NCBI GenBank assembly: GCA_018968885.1
Contig: JAGWZK010000022.1
Span: forward strand, 1-55,789
Direction of reading: 5' to 3'
Length of the DNA stretch: 55,789 bases
From: Planctomycetota bacterium
GTDB lineage: Bacteria > Planctomycetota > Phycisphaerae > Phycisphaerales > UBA1924
The notes below the pieces were generated by a model, which ran no database searches, was not told the origin of the DNA, and saw nothing but the letters and a program-made list of their open reading frames with translations. The position numbers were made by a program, and so were the translations under genes. Numbering within the stretch: the first letter of the stretch is position 1; the number at the start of each line of letters is the position of its first letter. Shown one piece after another: positions 46,575 to 55,596 of this stretch.

Positions 46575-47453
46575 ATGGCGCGAATAAGCGCGATGCGGCG
46601 AGGCGGCTTTACTCTCATTGAGCTGCTGGTGGTGATTGCGATCATCGCGGTCCTGATTGCGATTCTGCTGCCCGGAATCGCGCACTGCACGTTCTTATCG
46701 CGTCAGGCGAGAGAACTGTCGGCAGCGCGGCAGTTGATGGTGGCGTTCAACCTGTATGCGGATACCAACAAGGGCGCGGTGCTGCCGGGATATCCGACGA
46801 GGGCGCAGGTGAATGGGCCGATGGTGGTGACTGATGATGCGGGTGAGCGGGTTTTCAATGAGGATGCGCAGCGGTATCCGTGGAGACTCGCGCCCTATCT
46901 GAACTATGAATTCCGCGGGTTGTATCCAGAGGAGAAGCTGCTCACGGAACTGCAGCAAAGGCGAAATGAGTATGGGCAGTACGGCGTCGACTATCGCTAT
47001 GTGGTGTCACTGTTCCCGTCGCTGGGGATGAACGTGACGTTTGTGGGTGGTACGGATCGGTTGGGGCAGTTTGATGCTGGCTATGACCAGCGTGTGGGGA
47101 CGGGCGTGGTGGTCAGACGGATAGATCAAGTGACTCGACCGACGCAATTGATCACTTTCGCTTCGGCACGAAGTGAGGTGCAGCCACTGCTGCCGCAACT
47201 TGGCGCGCCGCAGGGGTACTTCAGAGTGGAGCCGCCGTATCTGGGAGCAGGACAGGGATTGCGTTGGACAAATGCGTATGACGCGCAGGCGGAGTATCCG
47301 GGTTTGGCGAGTGGGTTTGTGGCGCAGCGGCGGACGGGGAAGACGGTTGCCGCGTTGTTTGATGGTCACGCGGAAGTGTTTTCGTACGATCAGATGAAAG
47401 ACATGCAGCGGTGGTGCGATCGCGCGGATCGGGCGGATTGGACGCTGCCGTAA
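46575..47453 (+). CDS. Prepilin-like protein (type II pseudopilin/H-X9-DG type)
   Basis: A 292-residue secreted protein with a type IV prepilin N-terminus: short basic leader, cleavage before Phe in GGFTLIELLVVIAIIAVLIA, then a large globular domain. ALFDGHAEVFS near the C-terminus matches the 'DGH' of the H-X9-DG domain that planctomycetes use in many such proteins. It should be processed by PilD-type peptidase and sit in the inner membrane. ATG 46575 starts the leader; the ORF is open from 46485. Its stop codon lies inside a perfect palindrome. Confidence 0.85.
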   Translation: MARISAMRRGGFTLIELLVVIAIIAVLIAILLPGIAHCTFLSRQARELSAARQLMVAFNLYADTNKGAVLPGYPTRAQVNGPMVVTDDAGERVFNEDAQRYPWRLAPYLNYEFRGLYPEEKLLTELQQRRNEYGQYGVDYRYVVSLFPSLGMNVTFVGGTDRLGQFDAGYDQRVGTGVVVRRIDQVTRPTQLITFASARSEVQPLLPQLGAPQGYFRVEPPYLGAGQGLRWTNAYDAQAEYPGLASGFVAQRRTGKTVAALFDGHAEVFSYDQMKDMQRWCDRADRADWTLP

Positions 47454-47511
47454 CGCCGCTGAAGCGGCGTTACGGAAATGGCCAAATACCAAATGGCCAA
47501 ATTGCCAAATG
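47449..47511 (+). repeat. Composite repeat: 11-bp hairpin plus CCAAAT array
   Basis: CGTAACGCCGC and GCGGCGTTACG form a perfect 11-bp stem around TGAA (47449-47474); the TAA stop of the prepilin gene is in the first arm. It continues as GGAAATGG, then CCAAATA, CCAAATGG, CCAAATTG and CCAAATG. This is the same layout as after the lysW stop (26489-26540). It has no T tract. Confidence 0.65.
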
Positions 47512-47528
47512 AGGCAAGGGAGCACACA

Positions 47529-47596
47529 AGTCTGGAGACTGGTGCAACCCAATACAGAATCGCAACACAGCACGGCCCTGCAAAGCCAGGACCGTG
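47529..47596. repeat. Two hairpins with tail motif between prepilin gene and gcvT
   Basis: 47529-47540 pairs AGTC with GACT around TGGA and is followed by GGTGCAACCCAATACAG, a relative of the GCCACCCAAGGCAG tail. 47571-47596 pairs CACGGCCCTG with CAGGACCGTG (9 of 10) and is followed by CCACG. They lie downstream of gcvT on its strand, and could also act as weak processing or stability elements. Confidence 0.55.
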
Positions 47597-47618
47597 CCAC
47601 GTTCGATTGCCATGATAA

Positions 47619-48749
47619 TTACTTGGCGAGTTTGTAGAAGGGCATGGCGGTGGTGGTGGCGTTCAGCATGCCGCGACCTGTGTCGATTTCGACGGCGGTG
47701 CCGGGGGCGGTGAGTGCGGCATCAACGAAGCCCATGGCGATGCAGCGATCGAGGGTGGGGCTGGGGCAGGCGCTGGTGATGATGCCGACGGATTTGCCAG
47801 CGATGAGGATGGGGTTGCCTTGGCGCGCGGTGCGTTTGCCTTCGACGAACATGCCGACGAGTTTGCGAGCGGGTCCGCCACTGGATCTGGTTTGTTCGAG
47901 AACATCCTGGCCGATGAAGCGTTCGCCACGTTCCTGGGTGTGCTTGTCGAGGGAGATGGCGAAATCGACGCCGCAGGAAAGCGCGTTGATGTCTTCGCCG
48001 AGTTCGTGGCCGTAGAGGGGCATAGCGGCCTCGGTGCGAAGGGTGTCGCGGGCGACGAGGCCGATGGGCTTGATGACGGCATCGGGCTTGCTGACGTCGA
48101 TGTCCTGGAGGATCATGCTCTTGGCGAGGGCGAAGAGTGAGGAGGGGAGGATGGCTTCGAAGCCATCTTCGCCGGTGTAACCGGTGCGACTGACGACGAC
48201 CTTGGCGATCATCAGGTTTTTGATGGCGAAGCGGTACTTCTTGAGAGTGGGGATTTCCTTGCTCACTTTGCCGACGACGTCCATGACTTTGGGGCCCTGG
48301 ACGGCGACCATGACGGTGTTTTCAGTGGTGTCGTCGACCTTGACAGTGAGCTCGCGGGAGCGGATGACATCGTCGAAGTGCTTGAGGAGCTTGGCGCGAT
48401 TAGCAGCGTTGACGACGATGAGGTAATCGTCATCGTCGTTGCGATAAACGATGACGTCGTCTTTGACGCCGCCCTGCTCGTTGCAGACGAGTGAATAGCG
48501 GCACTGACCGTTCTGCATATCGCTGATGCGGCGGGAGCAGAGGATTTCGAGGAACTTGCGAGCGTGCTTACCGGTGACCTTTACGCGGCCCATGTGGGAG
48601 ACATCGAAGAGGCCGCCACTGGTGCGGACCTGCTTGTGCTCGGCGAGGGGAGAGGTGTAGTAGAGGGGCATATCCCAGCCGGCGTACTCGCCCATGTGGG
48701 CTTTGTTGTCGGCATGGAACTGGTGCATGGAGGTGCGAGCGAGGGGCAT
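47619..48749 (-). CDS. gcvT: Aminomethyltransferase (glycine cleavage T protein)
   Basis: A 376-residue folate enzyme of the glycine cleavage system that moves the aminomethyl carbon to tetrahydrofolate. Family text: LARTSMHQFHADNKAHMGEY, GLFDVSHMGRVKVTGKHA, CRYSLVCNEQGGVKDDVIVY, SRTGYTGEDGFEAIL and RDTLRTEAAMPLYGHEL. The Asp and folate contacts are in the usual places. ATG 48749 has GGAGAT just upstream; the ORF is open to 48872. It is the last gene of the ribH-nusB-ftsY-panC-gcvT run. Other glycine cleavage genes are not in the window. Confidence 0.94.
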   Translation of the reverse strand: MPLARTSMHQFHADNKAHMGEYAGWDMPLYYTSPLAEHKQVRTSGGLFDVSHMGRVKVTGKHARKFLEILCSRRISDMQNGQCRYSLVCNEQGGVKDDVIVYRNDDDDYLIVVNAANRAKLLKHFDDVIRSRELTVKVDDTTENTVMVAVQGPKVMDVVGKVSKEIPTLKKYRFAIKNLMIAKVVVSRTGYTGEDGFEAILPSSLFALAKSMILQDIDVSKPDAVIKPIGLVARDTLRTEAAMPLYGHELGEDINALSCGVDFAISLDKHTQERGERFIGQDVLEQTRSSGGPARKLVGMFVEGKRTARQGNPILIAGKSVGIITSACPSPTLDRCIAMGFVDAALTAPGTAVEIDTGRGMLNATTTAMPFYKLAK

Positions 48750-48808
48750 GGGGATCTCCGATTGGATGTGGAGTCGAGAGTAAGCCGCGGAAGGGGGCGA
48801 CGTTGGCA

Positions 48809-49681
48809 CTACCACGCCATGTTGTCGATCAGGCGTATGGAGCCGAGCCGGGCGGCAACGAGGATGCGCCAAGGGATGCCGGGGATGGGGGTGAGCAGAG
48901 TTGCAGCATCGCGGACGACGGCGTATTCGGGGTGAAGACCGGCGTGTTGTAGTCGCTGCAGCATGTGGGCTTCGGCGACCGCGGGGAAGGTGAGCGTGCG
49001 TGCTTCATGCATGATGCGGTGGATGGCGGGTGCGATGGCACGTTCGGCGGGCGTGAGGAAGCGGTTGCGGCTGCTCATGGCGAGGCCATCGGGCTCGCGA
49101 ATGGTGGGGGAGGGGATGATGCGGATTGAGGTGCCGTGCCGCTGATTCATTTCTGCGGTCATGGCGGTGATGAGTTGGAGCTGCTGCCAATCCTTTTCAC
49201 CGAAGATGGCGGCGGAGGGGCGAACGAGCTCGAAGAGTTTCCACACGACCAGATACACACCGGCGAAGTGGCCGGGGCGGCGGGAATCTTCGAGGTTGGG
49301 TTGTGTTGCGACAGGGGGAAGAGTGATGGCTGCAGCTTGGGATTTTGCGGCGTCCATCCCAAGCGGGTAGAGGAGGGAAACATCGGGAACGAAAGCATGG
49401 GTGGCCCCGGCGGAGTGAGCGAGAGAGAGATCGGCGTCGAGGGTCTTGGGATAGCGGGCGTAGTCGGCAGGGTCGTTGAACTGGGTGGGGTTGACGAAAA
49501 TGCTGATGACGACAGGCGCGGATGTGCCGCGAGCACGCTGCGCGGCATCGCGTATGAGTGCGGCGTGACCTTCGTGGAGTGCGCCCATGGTGGCAACGAA
49601 GATGCAGCCAGAGGGGAGTGAAGTGATATCGGAGGCAGTACTCAGAACTTGGATGGTGGCGTTGTGAGTCGTGGGTGTCAC
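48809..49681 (-). CDS. panC: Pantothenate synthetase
   Basis: A 290-residue ligase that joins pantoate and beta-alanine with ATP. The HIGH-like motif is in ATMGALHEGHAALIR, and FVNPTQFNDPADYARYPK, IFGEKDWQQLQLI and REPDGLAMSSRNRFL (KMSKS-like) follow. A GTG start at 49681 is set by GGAG 9-10 nt upstream and by the ftsY stop only 5 bp away; the ORF is open to 50368 but overlaps ftsY. It contains about 15 residues of insert around residues 105-120 compared with E. coli PanC. Confidence 0.92.
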   Translation of the reverse strand: MTPTTHNATIQVLSTASDITSLPSGCIFVATMGALHEGHAALIRDAAQRARGTSAPVVISIFVNPTQFNDPADYARYPKTLDADLSLAHSAGATHAFVPDVSLLYPLGMDAAKSQAAAITLPPVATQPNLEDSRRPGHFAGVYLVVWKLFELVRPSAAIFGEKDWQQLQLITAMTAEMNQRHGTSIRIIPSPTIREPDGLAMSSRNRFLTPAERAIAPAIHRIMHEARTLTFPAVAEAHMLQRLQHAGLHPEYAVVRDAATLLTPIPGIPWRILVAARLGSIRLIDNMAW

Positions 49682-49686
49682 GGGAG

Positions 49687-50637
49687 TTACTCCGCGAAGA
49701 TGGCTTCGACGAAGGCATCGGGATCGAAGGGAGCGAGATCGTCGGAAGTTTCGCCGGTGCCGACGAATTTGACGGGAGTGTTGGTGACGTCTTTGACGGC
49801 GACGACGATGCCGCCTTTCGCGGTGCCATCGAGCTTGGAGAGGATGATGCCGGTGAGGCCAAAGGGCTGTTCGGTGCTGCCGGTGGACTTGCCAAACTCT
49901 TCGGCCTGACGGAGGGCATTCTGGCCGCTGGTGGCGTCGAGGACGAGAAGCACTTCGTGAGGTGCGCCGGGGATCTGCTTGGTCACGACAGAGCGGAGCT
50001 TGGCGAGTTGACGCATCATCGGATCTTGCGTCTGCAGGCGGCCAGCGGTGTCGAGGATGAGGACATCGACATTGCGGGCTTTGGCACTGGCGCAAGCATC
50101 GAATGCGACGGCGGCGGGATCGCCACCCTGTTGACCTTTGACCACATCGACACCGAGACGCTCGGCCCAGATTTCGAGTTGGCGGACCGCGCCCGCGCGG
50201 AACGTGTCGCAAGCACCAAGGAGGACGGTTTTGTCCTGATTGCGAAGGTAGCGGCAGAGCTTGGCGATGCTGGTGGTCTTGCCGACGCCATTGACACCCG
50301 TGACGAGGATGACAGTGGGGCCGGAACCAGCAGAAGCAAAGCGGAGAGCGCGATCGGCCTCGGGCCACATGCGCTTGATCTCGGATTTCATGTAGTCGAG
50401 AACTTGCTCGCCACGTTCGAGGCGACCGGCGCGAAACTCCGTACGGATGGTGTCGATGAGGTGGCGGGTGGTTTTCTGACCGACATCGGCGGCGATGAGC
50501 TTGGTTTCGAGTTCGGAGATGAGATCTTCATCGAGCTTGCGCCCAAGAAGCATGGAGCGAATGCCACCGACGACTGCTTCGCGTGTGCGCTCGAGGCCTT
50601 TCTTGAAGGAATCGAAGACCTTGGAGAAGAGGCCCAT
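49687..50637 (-). CDS. ftsY: Signal recognition particle receptor FtsY
   Basis: A 316-residue membrane-associated GTPase that receives SRP-ribosome complexes. It lacks the long acidic A domain of E. coli and starts directly with an amphipathic lipid-binding helix (MGLFSKVFDSFKKGLERTRE). The N and G domains are complete: G1 GVNGVGKTTSIAKL, DTFRAGAVRQLE, DTAGRLQ and SKLDGTAKGG. It has 3 bp between its start and the nusB stop. Confidence 0.95.
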   Translation of the reverse strand: MGLFSKVFDSFKKGLERTREAVVGGIRSMLLGRKLDEDLISELETKLIAADVGQKTTRHLIDTIRTEFRAGRLERGEQVLDYMKSEIKRMWPEADRALRFASAGSGPTVILVTGVNGVGKTTSIAKLCRYLRNQDKTVLLGACDTFRAGAVRQLEIWAERLGVDVVKGQQGGDPAAVAFDACASAKARNVDVLILDTAGRLQTQDPMMRQLAKLRSVVTKQIPGAPHEVLLVLDATSGQNALRQAEEFGKSTGSTEQPFGLTGIILSKLDGTAKGGIVVAVKDVTNTPVKFVGTGETSDDLAPFDPDAFVEAIFAE

Positions 50638-50640
50638 GCG

Positions 50641-51234
50641 TTACGCCACTCCGGGTGTGGGTGCTGGCGGGATGGCGGTGGTCAGACGCTTGCGCATGTT
50701 GTCGGCGACGCCGTTGATGAAGGCGGGGGAGTGCTCGGTGCTGAAGCGCTTGGCGAGTTCGACAGCCTCGTTGATGATGAGGGGAGCATCGGTCTTGCCG
50801 AGTTTGAGTTCGGCATAGACCAGCCGCAGGATGGCGCGATCGACGGCGGGTTGACGGTGCGTGGGCCAATTTGGGGCGAGTTCGCGGACGAGGGTGTCGG
50901 CGTCTTTGCGCCATTCCATGGCCTTGGTGACGGTGTCGCTGACACGTTCGGCTTCGAGGGGGCCAAGCCCGGGGACGCGAGCAAGGATGCCGCGAATTTG
51001 CAGGGCGTCGGCTGCGGGTACGGCGTCGAGCTCGAAAAGGACTTGAAAGGTGAGGCGGCGAATGGCCATCTGGGCGACGCGTTCTCGCTGATTGGGAGGG
51101 AGTGATTCGAGAGGATCGGTGGATGCTGTTGCGGCACCGGGCTCTCCGAGCATCAGGTAGTGCTCGAAGGCCATGAGGCGGAGGCCTTCTTGAGTGAGCG
51201 TGGCAAGGGGTTGGTTGGATGAGGAGTCGGTCAT
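50641..51234 (-). CDS. nusB: Transcription antitermination factor NusB
   Basis: A 197-residue all-helical protein that binds boxA RNA with S10. The core starts at RERVAQMAIRRLTFQVLFEL and ends with the conserved block RAILRLVYAELKLGKTDAPL, IINEAVELAKRFSTEHSPAF and INGVADNM. About 50 extra residues precede the core. It is translated with ftsY (3 bp apart) and lies 24 bp downstream of ribH, an order common in bacteria. Confidence 0.92.
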   Translation of the reverse strand: MTDSSSNQPLATLTQEGLRLMAFEHYLMLGEPGAATASTDPLESLPPNQRERVAQMAIRRLTFQVLFELDAVPAADALQIRGILARVPGLGPLEAERVSDTVTKAMEWRKDADTLVRELAPNWPTHRQPAVDRAILRLVYAELKLGKTDAPLIINEAVELAKRFSTEHSPAFINGVADNMRKRLTTAIPPAPTPGVA

Positions 51235-51258
51235 GGTGAGTGAATCGGTGTGAAAGAT

Positions 51259-51783
51259 TCAAGAACGGAGCTTGTCGGGAGAATCGCCAGAGAGGTGAAA
51301 CGCCCCTTGGAGGTGCCGCGCGGCGTGGACGGCGTGAGCGGCATCAAGCGCAGCGGACATTGCTTCCTGCCCCTTGTTGCCCTTATCGCCACCGGCGCGG
51401 GCGAGTGCCTGTTCGTTGGTGTTGACGGTGAGGACACCGAGGCCGATGGGCGTGCGGTGGCGAACGGCAAGAGACGAGAGCTCTTGGGTGACAACATCGC
51501 CGAGGATTTCATCGTGGCGGGTGTCACCCTTGATAATGCAGCCGAGGCACACGACAGCGGTCAGGAGAACGCCGTTCTGCTGATGGGCGTGCATGATGGC
51601 TTCGGCGACCACAGGAATCTCAAAGGAGCCATGTACTTCGTAGGTGAGAAGATTTTCGGGTTTGCCACCCCGCCGGAGGAACTCGGCGATGGCGGCTTTG
51701 CGCAGGGGATCGGTAACGGTCGCGTTGTAGACGCTGACGACGAGAGCGACTTTGTGGAGGGGATGAGAGGCGGCGACGGACAT
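51259..51783 (-). CDS. ribH: 6,7-dimethyl-8-ribityllumazine synthase
   Basis: A 174-residue enzyme of riboflavin synthesis that forms icosahedral or pentameric shells. VALVVSVYNATVT opens the fold; substrate-site motifs are VHGSFEIPV, CLGCIIKGDTRHDE and RHRTPIGLGVLTVNTNEQA, with the catalytic His in the TRHDE loop. ATG 51783 fits the usual start; the ORF is open through tRNA-Pro to 51945. The C-terminus has about 20 extra Ala/His-rich residues. Confidence 0.93.
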   Translation of the reverse strand: MSVAASHPLHKVALVVSVYNATVTDPLRKAAIAEFLRRGGKPENLLTYEVHGSFEIPVVAEAIMHAHQQNGVLLTAVVCLGCIIKGDTRHDEILGDVVTQELSSLAVRHRTPIGLGVLTVNTNEQALARAGGDKGNKGQEAMSAALDAAHAVHAARHLQGAFHLSGDSPDKLRS

Positions 51784-51843
51784 GTGCGGGAGGATAGGAG
51801 ATGAGGGGAGGAAATGAGGCTTGATGCACGTTGGAGGCCGGGC

Positions 51844-51879
51844 AAAAAGACCGCCACCCAAGGCAGGGCCTTGGGTGGC
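51844..51879 (-). terminator. Intrinsic terminator of tRNA-Pro
   Basis: On the minus strand GCCACCCAAGG and CCTTGGGTGGC form a perfect 11-bp stem with a 5-nt loop, followed by CGGTCTTTTTGCC. It starts 7 nt after the tRNA 3' end. Its plus-strand text, GCCACCCAAGGCAG, is identical over 14 nt to a segment of the palindrome array at 32107-32120. Confidence 0.75.
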
Positions 51880-51886
51880 AAGTAAA

Positions 51887-51961
51887 TCGGGATGGGCGGA
51901 TTCGAACCGCCGACCTTTTGACCCCCAGTCAAACGCGCTAACCAAGCTGCGCTACACCCCG
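51887..51961 (-). tRNA. tRNA-Pro (anticodon GGG)
   Basis: Cloverleaf on the minus strand: acceptor arms CGGGGTG and CATCCCG (one G-T pair), D arm GCGC...GCGC, anticodon arm TTTGA-CTGGGGG-TCAAA with GGG in the loop, variable loop AAGGTC-like, and T arm GGCGG-TTCGAAT-CCGCC. The discriminator is A; CCA is not encoded. A promoter lies just upstream and a strong terminator just downstream. Confidence 0.95.
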
Positions 51962-51969
51962 GACAAAGC

Positions 51970-51998
51970 ATTCTAGGAGCCAAGATGGTCATCGTCCA
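51970..51998 (-). promoter_or_regulatory. Sigma70-type promoter of tRNA-Pro
   Basis: On the minus strand TGGACG (4 of 6) and TAGAAT (5 of 6) are separated by 17 nt. Transcription would start only a few bases before the tRNA 5' end. Nothing else is evident in the 190-bp gap between tRNA-Pro and the GT2 gene. Confidence 0.45.
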
Positions 51999-52151
51999 AA
52001 ACCAGCCCTGCAAATGGTCGCGGCGGGCTTGACTGGCGCATTTCTGGCCCGATATCTCGCGAGATTGGCGAGAATTACCGCGGTTGAGACGGATTGGGCG
52101 CGATGTTGGGGAGTGCGGGGGACGTTGTGCAGGCACTTTGCGTAAAATGAA

Positions 52152-52970
52152 GTGGTGTCTCTGGAACCCCTGCGATCTGTGAGTGTGATCGTGCCCATGT
52201 ATAACGGGGCCAAGGTGATCGCATCGACACTGGATGGGATCCAGGATTTTCTGACGGCATCGGGTGTGCGGCACGAGGTGATCGTGGTGGATGATGGCAG
52301 CCGCGACGCCGGGGCGACGATTGTGGAGGCGCGGGGACGGGGGGTGCGGCTGCTGCGGAATGTGCAGAATCGGGGGAAGGGATACAGCGTCGCGCGGGGG
52401 ATGATGGCGGCAACGGGGGCGTGGCGGGTGTTTCTGGATGCGGACAACTCGACGCGGATTGATAATTTGACTCGCGTGGCGGAATTGGCCAGCGGCGGCG
52501 CCGCGGTGGTGATCGGATCGCGGCGTGCGATGGGAAGCAACATCGTGCGCAAGCAGCATCCAATTCGACGGTTCCTGGGAAACTCGGCGCCGATGCTGAC
52601 CAAACTGCTGGCGCTGCCGGATCTGTCGGACACGCAGTGCGGGTTCAAGGCGTTTCGGGCGGATGCCGCGACGGGCGTATTTTCGAGATTGACGGTGGAC
52701 CGGTTTATGTTCGATGTGGAGGCGCTGCTCTTGGCGCGGCGGCTGGGATACACGATTCATGAGATGCCGGTGGCGTGGGACAACCCGACTGAAAGCACGC
52801 TGCGGGTGAGCAGCGACACGCCGCAGATGATCGGGGACTTGCTCAAGACGGTGTGGAGATTGCGAAAGGGTGCGAAGCTGCCAGCTGTGGTGAGGGAAGC
52901 GGAGCGTGAGGCGGGCGAAACCATGATGTTGGAAGCCAAGCCCCTGGAAGCCATCCGCGCCGGTGAATGA
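52152..52970 (+). CDS. Glycosyltransferase family 2 (dolichol-phosphate-mannose-synthase-like)
   Basis: A 272-residue GT-A enzyme. VSVIVPMYNGAKVIASTLDG and VVDDGSRDAG bind the nucleotide sugar, DADNSTRIDNL supplies the DxD metal site, and SDTQCGFKAFR is typical of the DPM1/polyprenyl-phosphate glycosyltransferase branch. It likely loads a sugar on a lipid carrier for glycan export. The start is GTG at 52152 or 52155 with a weak ribosome-binding site. Its stop overlaps the possible GTG start of the helicase gene. Confidence 0.83.
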   Translation: MVSLEPLRSVSVIVPMYNGAKVIASTLDGIQDFLTASGVRHEVIVVDDGSRDAGATIVEARGRGVRLLRNVQNRGKGYSVARGMMAATGAWRVFLDADNSTRIDNLTRVAELASGGAAVVIGSRRAMGSNIVRKQHPIRRFLGNSAPMLTKLLALPDLSDTQCGFKAFRADAATGVFSRLTVDRFMFDVEALLLARRLGYTIHEMPVAWDNPTESTLRVSSDTPQMIGDLLKTVWRLRKGAKLPAVVREAEREAGETMMLEAKPLEAIRAGE

Positions 52971-55596
52971 GGCGAAGGCCAGCGTACGGTTTTGCATGCC
53001 ATCGGCTGCTAGAAGGATGAAGAGCATCGACACGGAGCAGTCCGTGCATGGCAGTGATGAGCAAACGCATCGCGCGTGCAGTCTGGCGGCGTGGTTTGGT
53101 TCGCGCGGATGGAAGCCGTTTGCGTTTCAGAAGGAAGCGTGGGAGGCGTATCGCGCCGCCGAGAGCGGGTTGATCTCCGTGCCGACGGGCGCTGGCAAGA
53201 CGTACGCGGCGGTGGGTGGTGCGCTGGATGAGTTGATTGCGGAGGCGCGAGCGGGGACGCTGGGGAAGGGACTGCGGCTGCTGTATGTGACGCCTCTGCG
53301 GGCAGTGTCGCGGGATATTGAACTGGCATTAAAGCTGCCGTTGACGGAGATGGGTGTGCTGGCGGGGGAGAGAGTGGGTAGGGGAAAGAAGGGTGTGCGA
53401 GGTGGAGTGAGGGTGGAGAGTCGAACGGGGGATACGGAGGCTGCGTTGCGGGCCAAGCAAGGGGAGGAATTGCCGCACGTGTTGGTGACGACACCGGAAT
53501 CGCTGTCATTGATGTTGTCACGCAAGAACGCGGTGGAGCTTCTGCGAGGGGTGCGGTGCGTGGTGCTGGATGAGTGGCATGAACTGCTGTCGAGCAAGCG
53601 GGGGACGCAGGTGGAACTGGCGATGGCGCATATGCGGGATTGGGCCAAGGGCGTGCGGACGTGGGCGTTGTCGGCGACGATCGGAAATGTGGAGGAGGCG
53701 GCGCTTGTTGCATGCGGGGTCGCATGTGGGATGGGGTGCAAGCCGCGGTTGATTCGTGGAGCGATGGAACGACCGGTGGTGATTGAGAGTCTGCTGCCCG
53801 AGAGTGTGGATGAATTGCCGTGGGCGGGGCACCTGGGCATGGCGATGCTGGAGCGGCTGATTGAGTGGCTCGATCCTGCGAAGAGCACGCTGATTTTCAC
53901 GAATACAAGATCGCAGGCGGAGAAGTGGTTTCAAGCGATCAATTTCGCCAAGCCGGAGTGGGCGGGTGTGCTTGGGTTGCACCACGGATCGATTGACCGG
54001 GAAGAGCGCGAGAGGATCGAGGCGGGGCTGAAGGATGGAAGTGTGCGACTGGTGGTGGCGACGAGTTCGCTGGACCTTGGTGTGGACTTTTCTCCGGTGG
54101 AACGGGTGGTGCAGATTGGGAGCGCGAAGGGGATCGCGCGGCTGCTGCAACGCGCGGGGCGGGCCAATCACCAGCCGGGGGAGAGTTCGCGGGTGTTGTG
54201 CGTGCCGACGCATGGGTTGGAGCTTTTGGAGATTGATGCTGCGAGGCGGAGCGTGGCGAGTGGAGAAATTGAGGAGCGGACTCCGGTGCGCGAGCCGCTG
54301 GATGTGCTGGCGCAGCACCTGGTGACGGTGGGGGTGGGACCAGGTTTCCGGGCGAGGGAGATGTTGGGGACGGTGCGGCAGACCTGGAGTTACCAGGGGT
54401 TGAGTGAGACGGAGTTTGAGCGGGTGCTGTCGATGGTGCGCGAGGGTGGCGGAACGTTGAAGGCGTATCCGGAATATCACAAGGTGGAGGAGGATGGGGA
54501 GGGTGTGTATCGGGTGACGACGGCGCGATTGGCGCATCTGCATCGATTGAATATCGGGACGATTACCGGGGATGGAACGCTGGAGATTCGACTGCAGAGT
54601 GGGAAGCGACTCGGGAATATTGAAGAGAGTTTCGTGTCGCGCTTGGCGGTGGGGGATGCGTTTTTCTTTGCGGGGCGGATGGTGGAGTTTGTGGCGATGC
54701 GGGAATTGACGGCGGTGGTGCGGATGAGCAAGAAGCGGAGCGCGTTGACACCGATCTGGGGTGGGACGCGATTGCCGATTTCGGAAAGTCTTGGTGCGGC
54801 GGTGCGGCAGAGTTTGGAGAAGTTGGGGGGGTTGGGGAGTGAAGAGGCGGAGTTGGGGGCAGAGTTAAGGTGCGCAGCACCATTGGGAATGGCGCAGCGG
54901 GGGATGTCGGCGGCGCCGCGGCGAGATCAGACGCTGGTGGAGATCGTGCGCACGCGAGAAGGGGAGCATTTGTTTGTGTACCCATTTGCGGGGCGATTGG
55001 TGCATGCGGGACTGGGGGCCTTGCTCGCGCTGCGGCTGGGGCGAAATGTGCGGACGACGTTTGCGATTGCACAGAACGACTATGGATTTGAGGTGCTGGC
55101 GGAGGAGGGGTATCCATTTGCGGAGATGATGACGAGGGAATTGTTTTCAACGCAGGATCTTGCAGCTGATGTGGCGGCGAGCGTGGAGTTGTCAGCACTT
55201 GCGAAGTTGCAATTTCGAGAGATTGCGCGGATCAGCGGGCTCGTTTTTCAGCAACATCCGGGAGCGCGGAAGAGTTCGCGGCAACTGCAGGCGAGCAGCG
55301 GATTGATCTTTGATGTGTTCAGCGAGTTTGATCCAGAGAACATTCTGCTGATGCAGGCGCGAAGGGAAGTGCTGGAGAGGCAGTTTGAGGAGAGTCGTCT
55401 GGGGCGGGCGATGCAGCGGATCGCGGCGGGTGAACTGCTGGTGAAGCACCCGACGAGCCCAACACCGCTGGGTTTGCCTCTGGTGGCGGAACGATTGGGA
55501 GCACGGTTGAGCACGGAAACGGTGCTGGATCGGGTGCGGAAAATGAAGCAGGAGTGGGAACGGGCGGCCGCGGCATTTGAGGAGAGTGGTGTGTGA
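52963..55596 (+). CDS. Ligase-associated DNA-repair DEXH helicase (Lhr family)
   Basis: An 877-residue superfamily 2 helicase. Motifs: RGWKPFAFQKEAW (Q-like), PTGAGKT (I), TPLRAVSRD (Ia), TTPESLS (Ib), DEWHELLSSKRG (II), SATIGN (III), TLIFTNTRSQAE (IV), LVVATSSLDLGVD (V) and QRAGRANHQPGESS (VI). A winged-helix and Lhr-core C-terminal region follow. Size and the next gene identify the ligase-associated branch. The start is uncertain: GTG 52963 overlaps the GT2 gene, while ATG 52996 or 53017 are alternatives. It overlaps pdeM by 4 nt (GTGA). Confidence 0.88.
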   Translation: MNEAKASVRFCMPSAARRMKSIDTEQSVHGSDEQTHRACSLAAWFGSRGWKPFAFQKEAWEAYRAAESGLISVPTGAGKTYAAVGGALDELIAEARAGTLGKGLRLLYVTPLRAVSRDIELALKLPLTEMGVLAGERVGRGKKGVRGGVRVESRTGDTEAALRAKQGEELPHVLVTTPESLSLMLSRKNAVELLRGVRCVVLDEWHELLSSKRGTQVELAMAHMRDWAKGVRTWALSATIGNVEEAALVACGVACGMGCKPRLIRGAMERPVVIESLLPESVDELPWAGHLGMAMLERLIEWLDPAKSTLIFTNTRSQAEKWFQAINFAKPEWAGVLGLHHGSIDREERERIEAGLKDGSVRLVVATSSLDLGVDFSPVERVVQIGSAKGIARLLQRAGRANHQPGESSRVLCVPTHGLELLEIDAARRSVASGEIEERTPVREPLDVLAQHLVTVGVGPGFRAREMLGTVRQTWSYQGLSETEFERVLSMVREGGGTLKAYPEYHKVEEDGEGVYRVTTARLAHLHRLNIGTITGDGTLEIRLQSGKRLGNIEESFVSRLAVGDAFFFAGRMVEFVAMRELTAVVRMSKKRSALTPIWGGTRLPISESLGAAVRQSLEKLGGLGSEEAELGAELRCAAPLGMAQRGMSAAPRRDQTLVEIVRTREGEHLFVYPFAGRLVHAGLGALLALRLGRNVRTTFAIAQNDYGFEVLAEEGYPFAEMMTRELFSTQDLAADVAASVELSALAKLQFREIARISGLVFQQHPGARKSSRQLQASSGLIFDVFSEFDPENILLMQARREVLERQFEESRLGRAMQRIAAGELLVKHPTSPTPLGLPLVAERLGARLSTETVLDRVRKMKQEWERAAAAFEESGV

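Noticed and set aside
51561..53033. 490-codon minus-strand frame spanning ribH, tRNA-Pro and the GT2 gene
   Set aside because: It crosses a tRNA and two real genes; the product is Arg/Pro/His-rich without motifs.
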